A stretch of 64,000 bases of DNA from Evansella clarkii (GCF_002019695.1 NZ_MTIV01000022.1:170851-234850), one strand, 5' to 3'; numbered from the stretch's first letter, positions 1-10,200 are shown. A program made the numbers and translations. The notes: a model not told the origin generated them from the sequence alone.

Positions 1-32
1 TGTTAGAGAAATAGTATTGGGTCAAAATACCT

Positions 33-65
33 ATTGTTTTCGCCGGGAAATCAGCCGAAAACAAT
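33..65 (+). promoter_or_regulatory. Intergenic RNA hairpin upstream of first gene
   Basis: Perfect 10-bp inverted repeat (ATTGTTTTCG / CGAAAACAAT). No T-run follows on the plus strand, so it does not look like an ordinary terminator. It is the first of a series of hairpins lying ahead of genes in the rightward block. It could be an RNA processing or stability element, or a protein-binding site. Confidence 0.5.
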
Positions 66-112
66 CGATCAAACCTATGAGTCTAAATCCATGAAGAAGG
101 AATGATGTAAGG

Positions 113-382
113 ATGGTCAGTGAAAAAGATAACGTTCTAAACGGGCTGACAGATATGTTCTACGAGGTGCAGCCTGATGAGGAGTACTTGGAGGAAGATG
201 AAGATACGGCAGACGACATCCGTCAGGTCCAGAAACTCTCGAATGACAATGCTGCAACAGCCGAGGAGAAAATCAAAGCGCTCGCGGACTTTAACGGTAA
301 GTGGTTCCCAGACGGGCTGTCTGCAATCGAGCAGAAGACCTACCGGTTCCTGCTCGATCAGGCCGAGAAATTAACAGTCTAA
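113..382 (+). CDS. Small acidic hypothetical protein
   Basis: 89-residue protein of unknown function. It is strongly acidic in the first half (residues about 20-40 are rich in Asp and Glu) and predicted mainly helical, with no signal peptide, membrane segment or motif I recognise. It is the first gene of the rightward block and is followed by two hairpins and the MoxR-like ATPase gene. The ATG follows a purine-rich AAGGAATGATGTAAGG stretch that can act as a ribosome binding site. Its position suggests it belongs to the AAA+/VWA group, perhaps as an adaptor, but that is inference from neighbourhood only. Confidence 0.6.
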   Translation: MVSEKDNVLNGLTDMFYEVQPDEEYLEEDEDTADDIRQVQKLSNDNAATAEEKIKALADFNGKWFPDGLSAIEQKTYRFLLDQAEKLTV

Positions 383-410
383 AAGGTCTTACGTCACACT
401 TGAAACCCCT

Positions 411-497
411 GTGATTCCGCTGGTATTGCGAGCGGAATCACCAATAAATCAAAAGAAGGAAGACCCCAGGTTCTATGTGACCCCTCATAGCAGAACC
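411..497 (+). promoter_or_regulatory. Two tandem RNA hairpins in the leader of the MoxR-like gene
   Basis: First hairpin 411-441: 11-bp perfect stem GTGATTCCGCT / AGCGGAATCAC with a 9-nt loop. Second 469-497: GGTTCTATG pairs with CATAG-AGAACC around one bulged C. Neither has a downstream T-run. They lie between the small acidic gene and the AAA+ ATPase gene at 544, so they could be processing sites or could differentially stabilise the two cistrons. Confidence 0.5.
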
Positions 498-543
498 GGT
501 CAAATTCATAAAAAACTAATTATCCGAAAGCGAGGAATCTATT

Positions 544-1866
544 ATGAAATCAGCATTAACATTCTCACAAGTACAACCGTTTATTGAGGCGGACCTAAGA
601 GCAGGGCAGACACCGGCCCTTATGGGACCAGCAGGTATTGGTAAATCCAGTCTGACAGAAGGGTTAGCTCGTACATTCAAGACGATGGTATTCACGCTGC
701 CTGTTAACCAGTTAGCGGACCGTGCCGATCTGACCGGTGTTCGTATGACTCAGTCCGAGAACGGAAAATGGCGCCAGGAGGCTTTCCCGCATTCTATTAT
801 CATGGAGGCTATCGAATACGCAGAGAATCACCCGGACGAAAATCCGATCCTGTTCTTGGACGAATTTAACCGAGCTTCTTCTGACATCACGTCTTCTATC
901 TTGTCGTTCCAGACGTTACGTCGAATCGGTACGATTGACTTCCCGGACAACCTTCGCATGCTCGTTGCTGGAAATGATAAAGGGAATGTGACCAGCCTGG
1001 ACGAAGCTAGTATCTCTCGTTTCTCTGTGTACCATGTCCGCCCGGATCTTGATACGTTCCTGAGTATCCAAACGCTTAACCCGTTTGTCACAGATGTGCT
1101 GACCAAACATCCAGAGGATTTAATGGCCATGGAAGCGGTTGAAAACAGCAGCAAGGATGACGGTGACGACGATGAGGATGAGGATAAAGAAAGTGAAGAA
1201 TACGCATTCTCCCAATTGGAGTTCATGTCTGAAGATACGTTCACGCAAGTAACACGTCCAAGGACGATTACGTATGTGAGTGAGTGGCTGAACAACATGG
1301 GAATCGATAAATCTGGAAGTGACACAGAGCGCGCATTGCTCGGTCAGCTGTTTGCAGACATGACAGAAGCAGATGATTCCAATATCCTTCTTGCTGGTAT
1401 CGAAGCCCACGTTGGAAGTACGACGTTTGCACACCACCTGTTCGATGAAATCAATACGCATTTCAATGCGATGCTAAGCGCTACGCACGTTTCTAACCAG
1501 CCGGTTCTTAACGATCTGCGACCGAAACAGGATATCATCAATGCGCTAAGTCGTTCACAGGACGTACAGGCTGTCGAGCAGCTTATCACCAATATGAGCG
1601 AGAAAGACCGCCTGAACACCCTCGTATGGCTGACAGAGCAATCCAGTACGAAAGAAATTAACAACAATCAGGCTGTGACTGCATTTATGTCTAACGCTCC
1701 GCATCACATCACGCAGTTTGACAACAAAGCCATTCAGAACTTGATGAAGGTCCTTCCTGATTCAACGAAGGTGGCAGAAAGCGCTGTACAAGCCATGCTC
1801 GGCAGCACCGCACCGGTGATGAACCAGTGGAAAGGCATGATTCAGTCCGTGATGGAGCAGGATTAA
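544..1866 (+). CDS. MoxR-like AAA+ ATPase
   Basis: 440-residue AAA+ ATPase of the MoxR/dynein-related (AAA_5) type. Walker A is near residues 28-36 (GPAGIGKSS), Walker B near 100 (ILFLDEFNRA), sensor 1 around 140 (LVAGND), and an SISRF stretch probably holds the arginine finger. An Asp/Glu-rich insert lies near residues 200-220, and the C-terminal 200 residues are helical and unrecognised. MoxR ATPases usually act with a VWA-domain partner to remodel or insert a cofactor into a target protein. Such a partner lies two genes downstream (2560-4353), so I infer a MoxR-VWA pair. The substrate is unknown. A strong terminator follows the gene. The start is supported by GCGAGGAA upstream. Confidence 0.85.
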   Translation: MKSALTFSQVQPFIEADLRAGQTPALMGPAGIGKSSLTEGLARTFKTMVFTLPVNQLADRADLTGVRMTQSENGKWRQEAFPHSIIMEAIEYAENHPDENPILFLDEFNRASSDITSSILSFQTLRRIGTIDFPDNLRMLVAGNDKGNVTSLDEASISRFSVYHVRPDLDTFLSIQTLNPFVTDVLTKHPEDLMAMEAVENSSKDDGDDDEDEDKESEEYAFSQLEFMSEDTFTQVTRPRTITYVSEWLNNMGIDKSGSDTERALLGQLFADMTEADDSNILLAGIEAHVGSTTFAHHLFDEINTHFNAMLSATHVSNQPVLNDLRPKQDIINALSRSQDVQAVEQLITNMSEKDRLNTLVWLTEQSSTKEINNNQAVTAFMSNAPHHITQFDNKAIQNLMKVLPDSTKVAESAVQAMLGSTAPVMNQWKGMIQSVMEQD

Positions 1867-1892
1867 TCGCATAACTTTAAACCTGTACAAAG

Positions 1893-1929
1893 ACCCTCTG
1901 AGGATAGCGCTCAGAGGGTGGTTTTTTAT
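1893..1929 (+). terminator. Rho-independent terminator (copy 1 of a repeated sequence)
   Basis: Stem ACCCTCTGA / TCAGAGGGT followed by a T-rich run, just after the MoxR-like gene. The core from CCCTCTGAGG through CAGAGGG is repeated identically at 2414-2449. Confidence 0.9.
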
Positions 1930-1973
1930 TGTCCGTATTTTACACGGCTTTATTCAGAAAGGAGACTGCCCTT

Positions 1974-2396
1974 ATGGCAAATTATGAATCTCGTATGCGC
2001 ACTTCCTATTTCCAGGTGAAAAATGAGGAAGAGTTCCTCGAAACAATGAATAATCTCAATCTCGATATCAAGATCGTCACAGAAGACAAAGGTATCGTGA
2101 TTTATGGATCGGATTTCACGTATACGACCCAAGAGATCCTGGCCGATAATGGTGATTATATTGGAGAAAAAGAAATAGACGTTTTAGATATTATACAATC
2201 TCACCTGAAGGATGGGGAAACCGTACTTATCAACAGCATTGGCTACGAAAAAATGCGCTATCTTCACAGTACATCTGTGATTATCACATCCAAAGAAATC
2301 CTCAGTGTCAGTGCAGAAGAGGCTGTGAAGGAGCTGGCAGTGAAGCAAGGGTTGCTCACGGAGGAACAGGCTCTAACGTTAGAATGCATTTATTAA
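1974..2396 (+). CDS. Hypothetical protein between MoxR-like and VWA genes
   Basis: 140-residue protein of unknown function. I chose the ATG at 1974 because AAAGGAGA lies 8-12 nt upstream. A longer reading frame from 1929 would start inside the preceding terminator. The protein looks like a compact alpha/beta fold of mixed polarity, with no signal peptide or membrane segment. It contains alternating strand-like segments (near residues 25-45 and 80-105) and a helical C-terminus. It is flanked on both sides by copies of the same terminator, so it is a single-gene transcription unit or its expression depends on read-through. Its place between the AAA+ ATPase and the VWA protein suggests a related role, not proven. 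Confidence 0.65.
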   Translation: MANYESRMRTSYFQVKNEEEFLETMNNLNLDIKIVTEDKGIVIYGSDFTYTTQEILADNGDYIGEKEIDVLDIIQSHLKDGETVLINSIGYEKMRYLHSTSVIITSKEILSVSAEEAVKELAVKQGLLTEEQALTLECIY

Positions 2397-2413
2397 AAAA
2401 GTAATACGTAATA

Positions 2414-2449
2414 ACCCTCTGAGGATAGCGCTCAGAGGGTTATTTTTTA
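2414..2449 (+). terminator. Rho-independent terminator (copy 2)
   Basis: Same stem-loop as at 1893-1929 (AACCCTCTGA / TCAGAGGGTT) with a T-rich tail. Identical terminators on both sides of one gene suggest a duplication or insertion of the 1974-2396 gene. Confidence 0.9.
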
Positions 2450-2473
2450 ATCAACGAAAAACCCAGACCTTCT

Positions 2474-2510
2474 TATCCGAAGCGGGCGGTAACGCGACCC
2501 GCTTCCGATA
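2474..2510 (+). promoter_or_regulatory. RNA hairpin upstream of the VWA gene
   Basis: Stem TATC-c-GAAGCGGG / CCCGCTTC-c-GATA (12 pairs with one mismatch) and no T-run. It lies about 50 nt before the VWA gene start and belongs to the set of leader hairpins in this block. Confidence 0.5.
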
Positions 2511-2559
2511 AAGCAAGCGAAAATCGATTTATTAACCTATTCCGAAAGGGGAATTACAC

Positions 2560-4353
2560 ATGTCAATTAAAATTCGAAATCAAAAACCGGCCGTTTTATA
2601 TCAAGATCCGTTCAATGTTCTGCCGAATATCAACGCCGACAAGGACATAAACGAGTATGGGGACAAAATCACGGACCACATCAAAGACCGCTATATCAAA
2701 CCGATGTACACGCCCATTAACAGCAACCATCCAGTGGTCATTGAAGATAATGCTGGTGGAAATACACAACAAATCGACGAGGATACACTCTTCAACGGTG
2801 TGATGCACCTATGGACGAGTGACACGCTCGATGTGACCCTTCAAGACCAGATCAGCGAAATCTATCGTCAGGGTATTCAATACCTTGCTCCGAACGACTG
2901 GTATTTCGAAGAACAGCTCGGTATCGAGGCGCTTACACGCATGAAACTGCCGGTTCCGTCCCAAAGGGCTGGAAAGATCGTGAAGTACTCCGCTTCAGTG
3001 GATGTGATTCCGACAGCAAAAGCGTTCCTGGCACAGCCAGACGCGACGAACGCCATTAACTGGTTTGCGAACATCGCGGCCTATACGCATGAGCGTCCGT
3101 TTAATAATTACTTACTCATGACGGTGCAGACAGCCGACGTGTTCAACGATCTCAAACAGCAGGTGAAGAACTACGTCCAGGCGTGGCAGACGAAGCAGCC
3201 GATCAGCAAAGACGTGAACAAACTGCTTGCTGACTTCGATAAAATCGATCTGACAAACGACTTATCTGCCGGATTGTTTCTACCAAACGGCGGCGGAGCT
3301 TCCCCAGCGGAGCAGGACGCCTTATCGTTTACCCGCATTGTGCTTTATGTCATGAGCCAATTCGAGAAAAACACAAACAATCCCGGGGCGTTTACGATCC
3401 AGCCGTCGAATCTGCAGCAAGTATACTTCCCGGAAAACCTTATTATTCTGAACCTGGAAAACTACGCGCACGCAAAACCTGCGGATATTAAGAGTGACTG
3501 GGATCAGTTTGAAAAGGCGCTCAACGCCAAAAAGAATCTGCGCTTTATTTCAAACAAAAAGCTGATGACAGCCAAAGCGGTCAACCGAAGTATCGGCGGA
3601 GGCAGTAAATCATCAAGCTCCTCTGGGAAAGGTCGAGGTCTTGAACGGGCGAAAGTGCAGCCATTCAGCGGAAAACCAATCCCGGCACAGCAAATGCTTA
3701 CGATGATGAAGCGCGTAATCGAATCGCAGGTCACAAAACAAGTGACGCAAAACACGTACAAGAGCCAATCCATCTCGTACATGCGACCAAACAGACGTAA
3801 ACCAGATGACATTAACTTGCCGGGTAAGCTGACTACGACGATGTACCGCCCCGACATTCATGTATATCTCGATACATCTGGATCGATTTCTGAATCCCAG
3901 TACAGAGACGCTGTGACAAACCTGATTATGTTGACGAAACGGATTAACTGTAACTTATACATCACTAGTTTCAGTCACTACATCAGCCAGACGTCCCTTC
4001 TCAAAACGAAAGACCGCTCCACGTCTCAGATTTACCAGCAGTTTCTGCGGATTCCGAAAGTGACTGGCGGAACGGACTTTGAACAGGTATGGCGCAAGAT
4101 CGACATGATTGATGAGTTCAACAAAAAGAACAATTACTCGCACCAAATCAACTTCATGATTACCGACTTTGGCTACCACCTTTCTTCCGGCCACCGCTGG
4201 GATCAATCACGGGCGAGTGTGAAGAACACGTATTACGTACCGATGTCCATGAACCCAAATGGATGGCAGCACCTGCGCCAATGGGCAAAAGAGTTTAGAG
4301 AGCAAATGATTAAAGCGGGAGATTACGGCATCAGAAAGCGCATGCTTCTGTAA
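2560..4353 (+). CDS. VWA-domain protein, partner of the MoxR-like ATPase
   Basis: 597-residue protein. The C-terminal third (about residues 430-590) is a von Willebrand factor A domain with a MIDAS metal site: strand VYLDTSGSIS near 437, a later threonine in VTGGTD, and an aspartate in MITDFG. The N-terminal 420 residues are helical and of unknown fold, with a Ser/Gly linker near residue 350 (GGGSKSSSSSGKG). VWA proteins of this class bind MoxR-type AAA+ ATPases and present a substrate through the MIDAS metal, so it most likely forms a complex with the 544-1866 product. The start is supported by GAAAGGGG upstream. Whether the pair serves plasmid maintenance, defence or complex assembly cannot be told from sequence. 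Confidence 0.82.
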   Translation: MSIKIRNQKPAVLYQDPFNVLPNINADKDINEYGDKITDHIKDRYIKPMYTPINSNHPVVIEDNAGGNTQQIDEDTLFNGVMHLWTSDTLDVTLQDQISEIYRQGIQYLAPNDWYFEEQLGIEALTRMKLPVPSQRAGKIVKYSASVDVIPTAKAFLAQPDATNAINWFANIAAYTHERPFNNYLLMTVQTADVFNDLKQQVKNYVQAWQTKQPISKDVNKLLADFDKIDLTNDLSAGLFLPNGGGASPAEQDALSFTRIVLYVMSQFEKNTNNPGAFTIQPSNLQQVYFPENLIILNLENYAHAKPADIKSDWDQFEKALNAKKNLRFISNKKLMTAKAVNRSIGGGSKSSSSSGKGRGLERAKVQPFSGKPIPAQQMLTMMKRVIESQVTKQVTQNTYKSQSISYMRPNRRKPDDINLPGKLTTTMYRPDIHVYLDTSGSISESQYRDAVTNLIMLTKRINCNLYITSFSHYISQTSLLKTKDRSTSQIYQQFLRIPKVTGGTDFEQVWRKIDMIDEFNKKNNYSHQINFMITDFGYHLSSGHRWDQSRASVKNTYYVPMSMNPNGWQHLRQWAKEFREQMIKAGDYGIRKRMLL

Positions 4354-4369
4354 ATCTTTCAGACACATA

Positions 4370-4402
4370 AAAGGGGAGCGGACCTGTCACCGCTCCCCTT
4401 TC
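4370..4402 (+). terminator. Terminator after the VWA gene
   Basis: 11-bp stem AAAGGGGAGCG / CGCTCCCCTTT 16 nt after the VWA stop codon. The T-run is short, but the stem is strong. Confidence 0.75.
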
Positions 4403-4470
4403 ACTATAAAATCTGTGAAGTTGAAAATCTAAGAAACTAAAACTACTAACAACAGGAGGTAACTTATGAG

Positions 4471-5028
4471 ATGGATACAAGAGAGGTGTTACGACCATTT
4501 AAAAGACAGCGATTAGGGTTTGAAGGGGTACTGATCGACATATTTGAACCGAACAAACGAAACGGGTTCAGCTACGGGCTCGTATTTGCGAGCGTATATG
4601 CTCCAAATGAAAGAATTGAGCTGGACCACGTAGTTATCCAGATGAGCGTGGCAGATTTCAAGAGGGCTCAATTAACCCTTTATACGCGTTATTATTTCAC
4701 AGCGTCCATCGAATCGTACTACAAAGTGACAGACATTCTTGGGATTACAGCCAGACGAGAAAGTTTCATGCTCCAAAACATCAGTTTGCACAAGCTGCGG
4801 GAATTGCCTGAATCTCAGCTTGCGCAGCCAACCGCATATGTCATGAAACGAATCAATAACATCATGCTCTGCAAGGCCGGACCGCGACATACCGAAGAGG
4901 AACTGATTGATACGGTGTGCAGAACCGCAAATGACGGGTCGGTCGAACAATTTATAAATGAATATACAGAAAGTTATCAGCAGGTCATCGTAAGTAAACG
5001 TGACGTCGAAGACGCCCTGTACGCCTAA
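4471..5028 (+). CDS. Hypothetical protein
   Basis: 185-residue protein of unknown function. The ATG at 4471 is preceded by AGGAGGT at a 10-nt spacing. Another ATG at 4466 is in a different frame and reaches a stop quickly. The first 100 residues look like a beta-rich small domain (strands near GVLIDIF, GLVFASV and HVVIQMS). The rest is helical with many charged residues. I see no export signal, metal site or catalytic motif. It sits between the VWA gene and the Clp-like AAA+ gene on the same strand, separated from both by hairpins, so it is probably its own unit within one functional block. Confidence 0.65.
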   Translation: MDTREVLRPFKRQRLGFEGVLIDIFEPNKRNGFSYGLVFASVYAPNERIELDHVVIQMSVADFKRAQLTLYTRYYFTASIESYYKVTDILGITARRESFMLQNISLHKLRELPESQLAQPTAYVMKRINNIMLCKAGPRHTEEELIDTVCRTANDGSVEQFINEYTESYQQVIVSKRDVEDALYA

Positions 5029-5044
5029 ACCCTAAAAGCACGGC

Positions 5045-5099
5045 CCGCCTGGTCGGTCCGCAATCAAATCTGGGAAGAAATCGCTGAATGACCAGGCGG
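5045..5099 (+). promoter_or_regulatory. Long-loop RNA hairpin in the leader of the Clp-like gene
   Basis: 10-bp stem CCGCCTGGTC / GACCAGGCGG enclosing a 35-nt loop, ending 28 nt before the start codon and just ahead of the GAGGAG ribosome binding site. It has no T-run. A leader structure affecting translation or processing is plausible. Confidence 0.5.
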
Positions 5100-5127
5100 T
5101 ACAAAATGAAAAGAGGAGTGTTGAAAA

Positions 5128-7095
5128 ATGGAAAAGACAACAAATATCAAAATGGGGAAACACGACACGCTGCGCATGGCATCGATTCATGATTTCGGAA
5201 AGAACGATCAAAATGGTAATGGCTCTGGTACTGGTGCCGGCGCAGGTTCAAGTGCCGTTGTAAGTGTTACGCAGGCCCCGTCTAAATCAAACGGGCAAGG
5301 ACAAGATGACGGGGAGATAGACCTTCTCGTCAATTACAACGAACTTGCTAAAAAAGGGCACTTCTCCGAGGCCTTATTTCGTGATGCCCAAATTATGCAG
5401 GTGTTAAGCGTGCTCGCTTCCAAAAAGAAGCCGAATGCCATTTTAACAGGGGATTCCGGTGTTGGTAAAACGCAAATCGTAGAGGAAATCGCCCGCAGGC
5501 TCGTCAATGACGACCCGATCGTAAACAGCATGTTAAAAGGGATTACCCTGTATGAGCTTCCGCTAGGGAAAATCGTGAGTGGTTCTAGTTTTGTAGGACA
5601 GCTGGAAGAGAAAATCTATCAAGTCATCGACTTCGCACAAAACCCGAAGAACAAAGCAATTATCTTTATCGATGAGATCCACCAGATTATGGGATCGGAA
5701 TCGAACCCGACGTACAATAAGCTCGCTCAGATTTTAAAACCGGCCCTTGGCAGAGGACACCTGCGCGTCATCGGAGCAACAACCACCCAGGAAGCCGTCA
5801 CATTCCTTAGTGACCCGGCATTCTCGCGCCGTTGGTCAGATGTACAAGTTCCTGAATTGAGTCCGGAACAGACGGCTGAGATCGTCCTGAACATCCGGGA
5901 CGCCTTCCAAAAGCACCATAATGTGATCCTGCCGGACAACGTGATTGAGCATGCAGTCGCTATTGGAGATGAATTCAAGCAATACGGCTCCCACCGACCA
6001 GACTCCACGATTACGCTGATCGATAAAGCGATGGCAGACGCCCGCATCAAGCGCGTCAAGCTCAAAGAAGAGGCGAAAGTTAATCCTCATCTGCAGCACA
6101 TCATCGCAGCGCAGCCCCGCCCTATCGTTGGTGTGAAACAGCTCAAACAATCGGCGCTTTCTCTATTAACCGGAGACGAGAAAATGTTCGAACAAAACGC
6201 GGATCTGCTTGAAAATGCGCTTGATGACCGGATCATCGGGCAGGAAACGGCGAAAACAGCCGTCATAGATGCGGTTAAACGTCTCGGTCTTCGCCTGACA
6301 AAACGGAAACGTCCTGTGAGTTTCTTATTTGCCGGACCCTCCGGAACCGGGAAAACGGAAATCGCCAAGCAAATTACCGAGGCGGTCTTCGGCTCCAAAG
6401 AACGCATGGTCTATATCAACATGAGTGAATTCTCGAATCCAGCATCCATGACACGAATCATCGGTTCCTCTGCTGGGTATGTTGGCAGTGACTCCAAACA
6501 GGAGCTTCCGTTTGACACACTGGAGAACAATCCGTATCAGGTCGTATTACTGGATGAATTCGAAAAGGCGCACACGGAGGTCCAGCGCTTCTTCATGCAG
6601 GCTCTCGATGAAGGGGTTGTGAAGACGAACCGCAACAAGGAGATCGACTTCTCCCGTACGATTATTATCGCTACGACAAACGCCGGCGTGATTGACATGT
6701 CTAAGCGTTCCCTGGGATTTGTTCAGGAGGAAGCGCCAAAACGATCGAACGAGGACATTATTCGCATTCTGCAATCGTCGTTTGATACAGAGCTCTTGAA
6801 CCGTTTTGAGAAACTGATCGCCTTCACGCCAATACAAAAAGAAGACTACACGAAGATCCTTGCCGTGAAGTATAACCAGTTGATTGAAGAAGCTCAGGCA
6901 AACCGCAAAGACCTGCTGTTTGCACCAAGCCATATCGATATCGATCAGGCAGTTTCAAACGATAAGTTGTGTGAGCTGGCAGAACAGTCTTATACACCGG
7001 CCTCTAACGGTCGTCCGGCTGAGAGGACGATCCGGGAATACATCGAGAACACCATTCTCGATAACCCGAACGCTACGCAGTTCGACCTTTTGTAA
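5128..7095 (+). CDS. Clp/Hsp100-like protein with two AAA+ domains
   Basis: 655-residue ATPase with two AAA+ modules in the ClpA/ClpB order. The first has Walker A GDSGVGKT near residue 110 and Walker B IIFIDEIHQI near 175. The second has Walker A GPSGTGKT near 402, Walker B VVLLDEFEKA near 475, and the C-terminal small domain typical of ClpB (SLGF and the LNRFEK region). The usual N-domain is replaced by about 65 low-complexity residues rich in Gly, Ser and Asn, and I see no long ClpB-type coiled-coil insert. Hsp100 proteins thread polypeptides and disassemble complexes. A plasmid copy could remodel replication or transfer complexes. A second Clp-like ATPase lies at 35616-37523. The start is supported by AGAGGAG. 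Confidence 0.85.
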   Translation: MEKTTNIKMGKHDTLRMASIHDFGKNDQNGNGSGTGAGAGSSAVVSVTQAPSKSNGQGQDDGEIDLLVNYNELAKKGHFSEALFRDAQIMQVLSVLASKKKPNAILTGDSGVGKTQIVEEIARRLVNDDPIVNSMLKGITLYELPLGKIVSGSSFVGQLEEKIYQVIDFAQNPKNKAIIFIDEIHQIMGSESNPTYNKLAQILKPALGRGHLRVIGATTTQEAVTFLSDPAFSRRWSDVQVPELSPEQTAEIVLNIRDAFQKHHNVILPDNVIEHAVAIGDEFKQYGSHRPDSTITLIDKAMADARIKRVKLKEEAKVNPHLQHIIAAQPRPIVGVKQLKQSALSLLTGDEKMFEQNADLLENALDDRIIGQETAKTAVIDAVKRLGLRLTKRKRPVSFLFAGPSGTGKTEIAKQITEAVFGSKERMVYINMSEFSNPASMTRIIGSSAGYVGSDSKQELPFDTLENNPYQVVLLDEFEKAHTEVQRFFMQALDEGVVKTNRNKEIDFSRTIIIATTNAGVIDMSKRSLGFVQEEAPKRSNEDIIRILQSSFDTELLNRFEKLIAFTPIQKEDYTKILAVKYNQLIEEAQANRKDLLFAPSHIDIDQAVSNDKLCELAEQSYTPASNGRPAERTIREYIENTILDNPNATQFDLL

Positions 7096-7110
7096 AACTT
7101 AAAAAACTGT

Positions 7111-7182
7111 CTTCTGACGAGAGCTAAAAAGCGTTATCAGAAGGCACACGGCCATGTGTACCCAATTGTCGTACACATGGCC
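7111..7182 (+). promoter_or_regulatory. Two hairpins between the Clp-like and helicase genes
   Basis: CTTCTGA (7111-7117) pairs with TCAGAAG (7137-7143), and GGCCATGTGTAC (7150-7161) pairs with GTACACATGGCC (7171-7182), a perfect 12-bp stem. No T-tract follows, only AATTAATTATA. The second is the strongest hairpin in the block. It may be a processing site, or a weak terminator after the Clp-like gene. Confidence 0.55.
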
Positions 7183-7231
7183 AATTAATTATATAGAATC
7201 AAAAATCCATTGAATGAAAGAGGGTATAAGC

Positions 7232-10200
7232 ATGCCAATTACAATCGATACGTCTTCTGATAATCTGAATGAACAGATCACTCAAGTGAACAACACGATC
7301 GCTTTGAACAAACAAGTAGACGCCAAATATTTCTCGAAAAACATGACCGGAAACGGCAAACGTAAAACCGGGCTATTCTCCGTAGATAACGACACAATCA
7401 ATACGTTCATCAAAGAGAGTCGCCGGCTTTTAGACCGCGTTAACCTAAACGAAGCCGCTCACAAGAATCTGGAACGCCACAGCCAGCAAACGTTCGGTAA
7501 CTTCTTTCATCAGAGCACGAAAGAAAAAGACCAGGAGTTCAAGAAATTTGAAAACAACCTGACCTCTATGATTCCACCGGTCATGCTTCTCCCGATTTTA
7601 TCGTCAGCATCTCCTGCGGCACTATCTTTCCCAAAAGATATCGGGATGTATAATCTTAATGCGCTGGAGACGATCTGGACAAAAGTGACCAACGGTACCA
7701 TCGACGGAAAACCCGCGACGACTTATGCACGACCAGTCGTACAATCTATGAGACTGTATTCCAGGGAGAAAAAACACCAATCAAAATCCGGCCATGTTTC
7801 TACGGAATCCCAAGTTACCGGACAGCCGGACATCTATGTGCTGTTTGCAACGGTGCTTGACGATATGGATAAAGACGGAGACATGATTTTTGCGAACTCC
7901 CGCATCAATGGCGGACGCCGTGTTACGGAAAACCAAGGGGTTGTCACGCTCGCAAGTCTGGAAGAGAAATCCAGAACCGAGTACGACTACAACAAATTAA
8001 ACGAGCAGCTGGATAACCACCTGATCGAAGTTATCGGCAACACACAGGTGAACATCCCGGGAATTACAGCTCATCAGCTGTCTCTTACGATTGGTGACGA
8101 ATCCATGAGTGACCTGCTCGAATCGCAGGCGACAACGATCACACACCAGGCCGAGGAAACTCTGCTAAAATTCGTTGAGGTATTCAGCGCACGCATGAAG
8201 GAACTCAAAGCGAAGAATTACCACTATCCGAGCGCACAAAAACATCTTGATAATGCGCTTATCACGTTCGTTCAGCATATTGATTTACTGAATGATATAG
8301 AGGATAACCTGATTACAACCGACCTCCTGGCGTCGATCTATCAGAAGCTGAAAGAGAACCTGGGTGACCAGCGCACGATTAATGACATCGCACGCCACAG
8401 TCTGCGCCTCTTATTGTCTCAGCGACTGCACGAACTGGAGGAGATCCGTGACAACGATGGGCTGTATCGCTTTGAGCCGAACGACCAGATCGTTAACCAG
8501 GCTATGCAACAAAACCCGAACTATTCGATGCAGCAAAAGCGCATCGTTACCACGACTGATCCGCTTGTTATCGGTCAGGCAGGTGCCGGTTCCGGGAAAT
8601 CCCATACACTTATCGGACGAATCAACTTCCTGAAAGACCAGGGTGAAGATTTGAGCAAAGTGCTGGTATTAAGTTTTACAAACGTCGCCGCTATTAACAT
8701 CAACAACCGTTTTCCAGGAGTACGCTCCGAGACGCTTGCGAATATGTTTCATACGATTTATTCCGCGACGCATCCTGCACAAAAACTGTCTCAGCCGTCT
8801 ACCGTGGCTAACTCGATCCGCCTCTTGAACCCAGCAAGCCAGTATTTCCAGGACATGGGCCTTGACGCAGATGAACTACGAGAATTTATCGAAGATTTCG
8901 CCATGAGGCTTGAGCAGTTCGACCAGACAGGATTTAAGCGTGTGAACCTGCAGCAAGAATTAAAACGCCTGTCTAACCTTATCGAAGGAAATCTTGATAT
9001 GTGCAGCTATGTCTTAAACGCTGTGGAACAGACGACGCTGGAGCTGGAACCGATCATCATTCACCATAAGCTCCTTCACGGCGGAGACGACCTGAACATT
9101 CCGGACGCTTACCAGAACCTGAATTATATTATTACGGATGAATCACAGGACATCTCGACATTTGAGTACATCCTGCTGTTAGAGTTGACGCTTCACTATC
9201 GCTCCCAGCTGTTGATTATCGGTGACGGTTCCCAGACATTGTACGAGTTCCGTAACTCCGATCCACGTTATATGAACGCACTGGAAGCATCGAACGTGTT
9301 TACCAGCCACAAACTGGAGACGAATTACCGTTCTAACGAAGAAATTCTAATGTATGCTAACCAGTTCCTGCAGGTCATTGACGCAAATAAATACGCAGGT
9401 ATTCAACTTAAATCTTCTAACTTCAGCTCTCCAACGGAACAGTCCGTGAAAGATGCCATCACGATCGGCGATAATGAAATCTCTGGCGGTACGCTGAAGG
9501 ACTACACGGAAGGCCTGAAAGAGTATTTACAAAACGACAAGCAGTTCGAGAAATGGTTTATCGACCGCGTCAAAAAGGGCGAACAGGTTGCTATTATGGG
9601 CTGGACGAGAAAAGAAGTTATCGAAGCGGGTGAAGTGATTGAGGCTATGCTGAAAGACCACCAGCTTGCTCACATCGAAGTCACAAACATCATGTCTAAC
9701 AACGAGCGTCCGATGACACTATTGTCTCGTTTTGCACGGGCGAAAGCCGAAAGCCTCCGATCTTTCGATCCGACTCATCCGCACTACCTGAAAGAGATCG
9801 AACGTCATGTCGATGAGTTCCTGAACAGGGAATTCAAGCGGGCATCCAGCAAACAGAGTGCGTTTTATTACAACTTCATCATGAGAAACGTAAAATCCGT
9901 AACGCAAAGCCATGAATGGAACGCCTGGGTAGCGGACTACCGCCAAGGGAAAATCAATAGACACCAAATCGGCAGTTTCCTGATTCAGCAGCTCCTTCGC
10001 CTGGAAACACGCAAGAACGCGATGGATCAATTCCTGCGTAAACAAAAAGATGTGCCGAACTACGATAAATGTCCAATCATCCTATCGACGATTCACGGTA
10101 CAAAGGGTCTGGAATTCGACCACACTGTTGTCTTGTTTAACGAAACAAAACGCGGTGCGACCTCACAAGAATCCATGAGAATGATGTTTGTGGCTTTATC

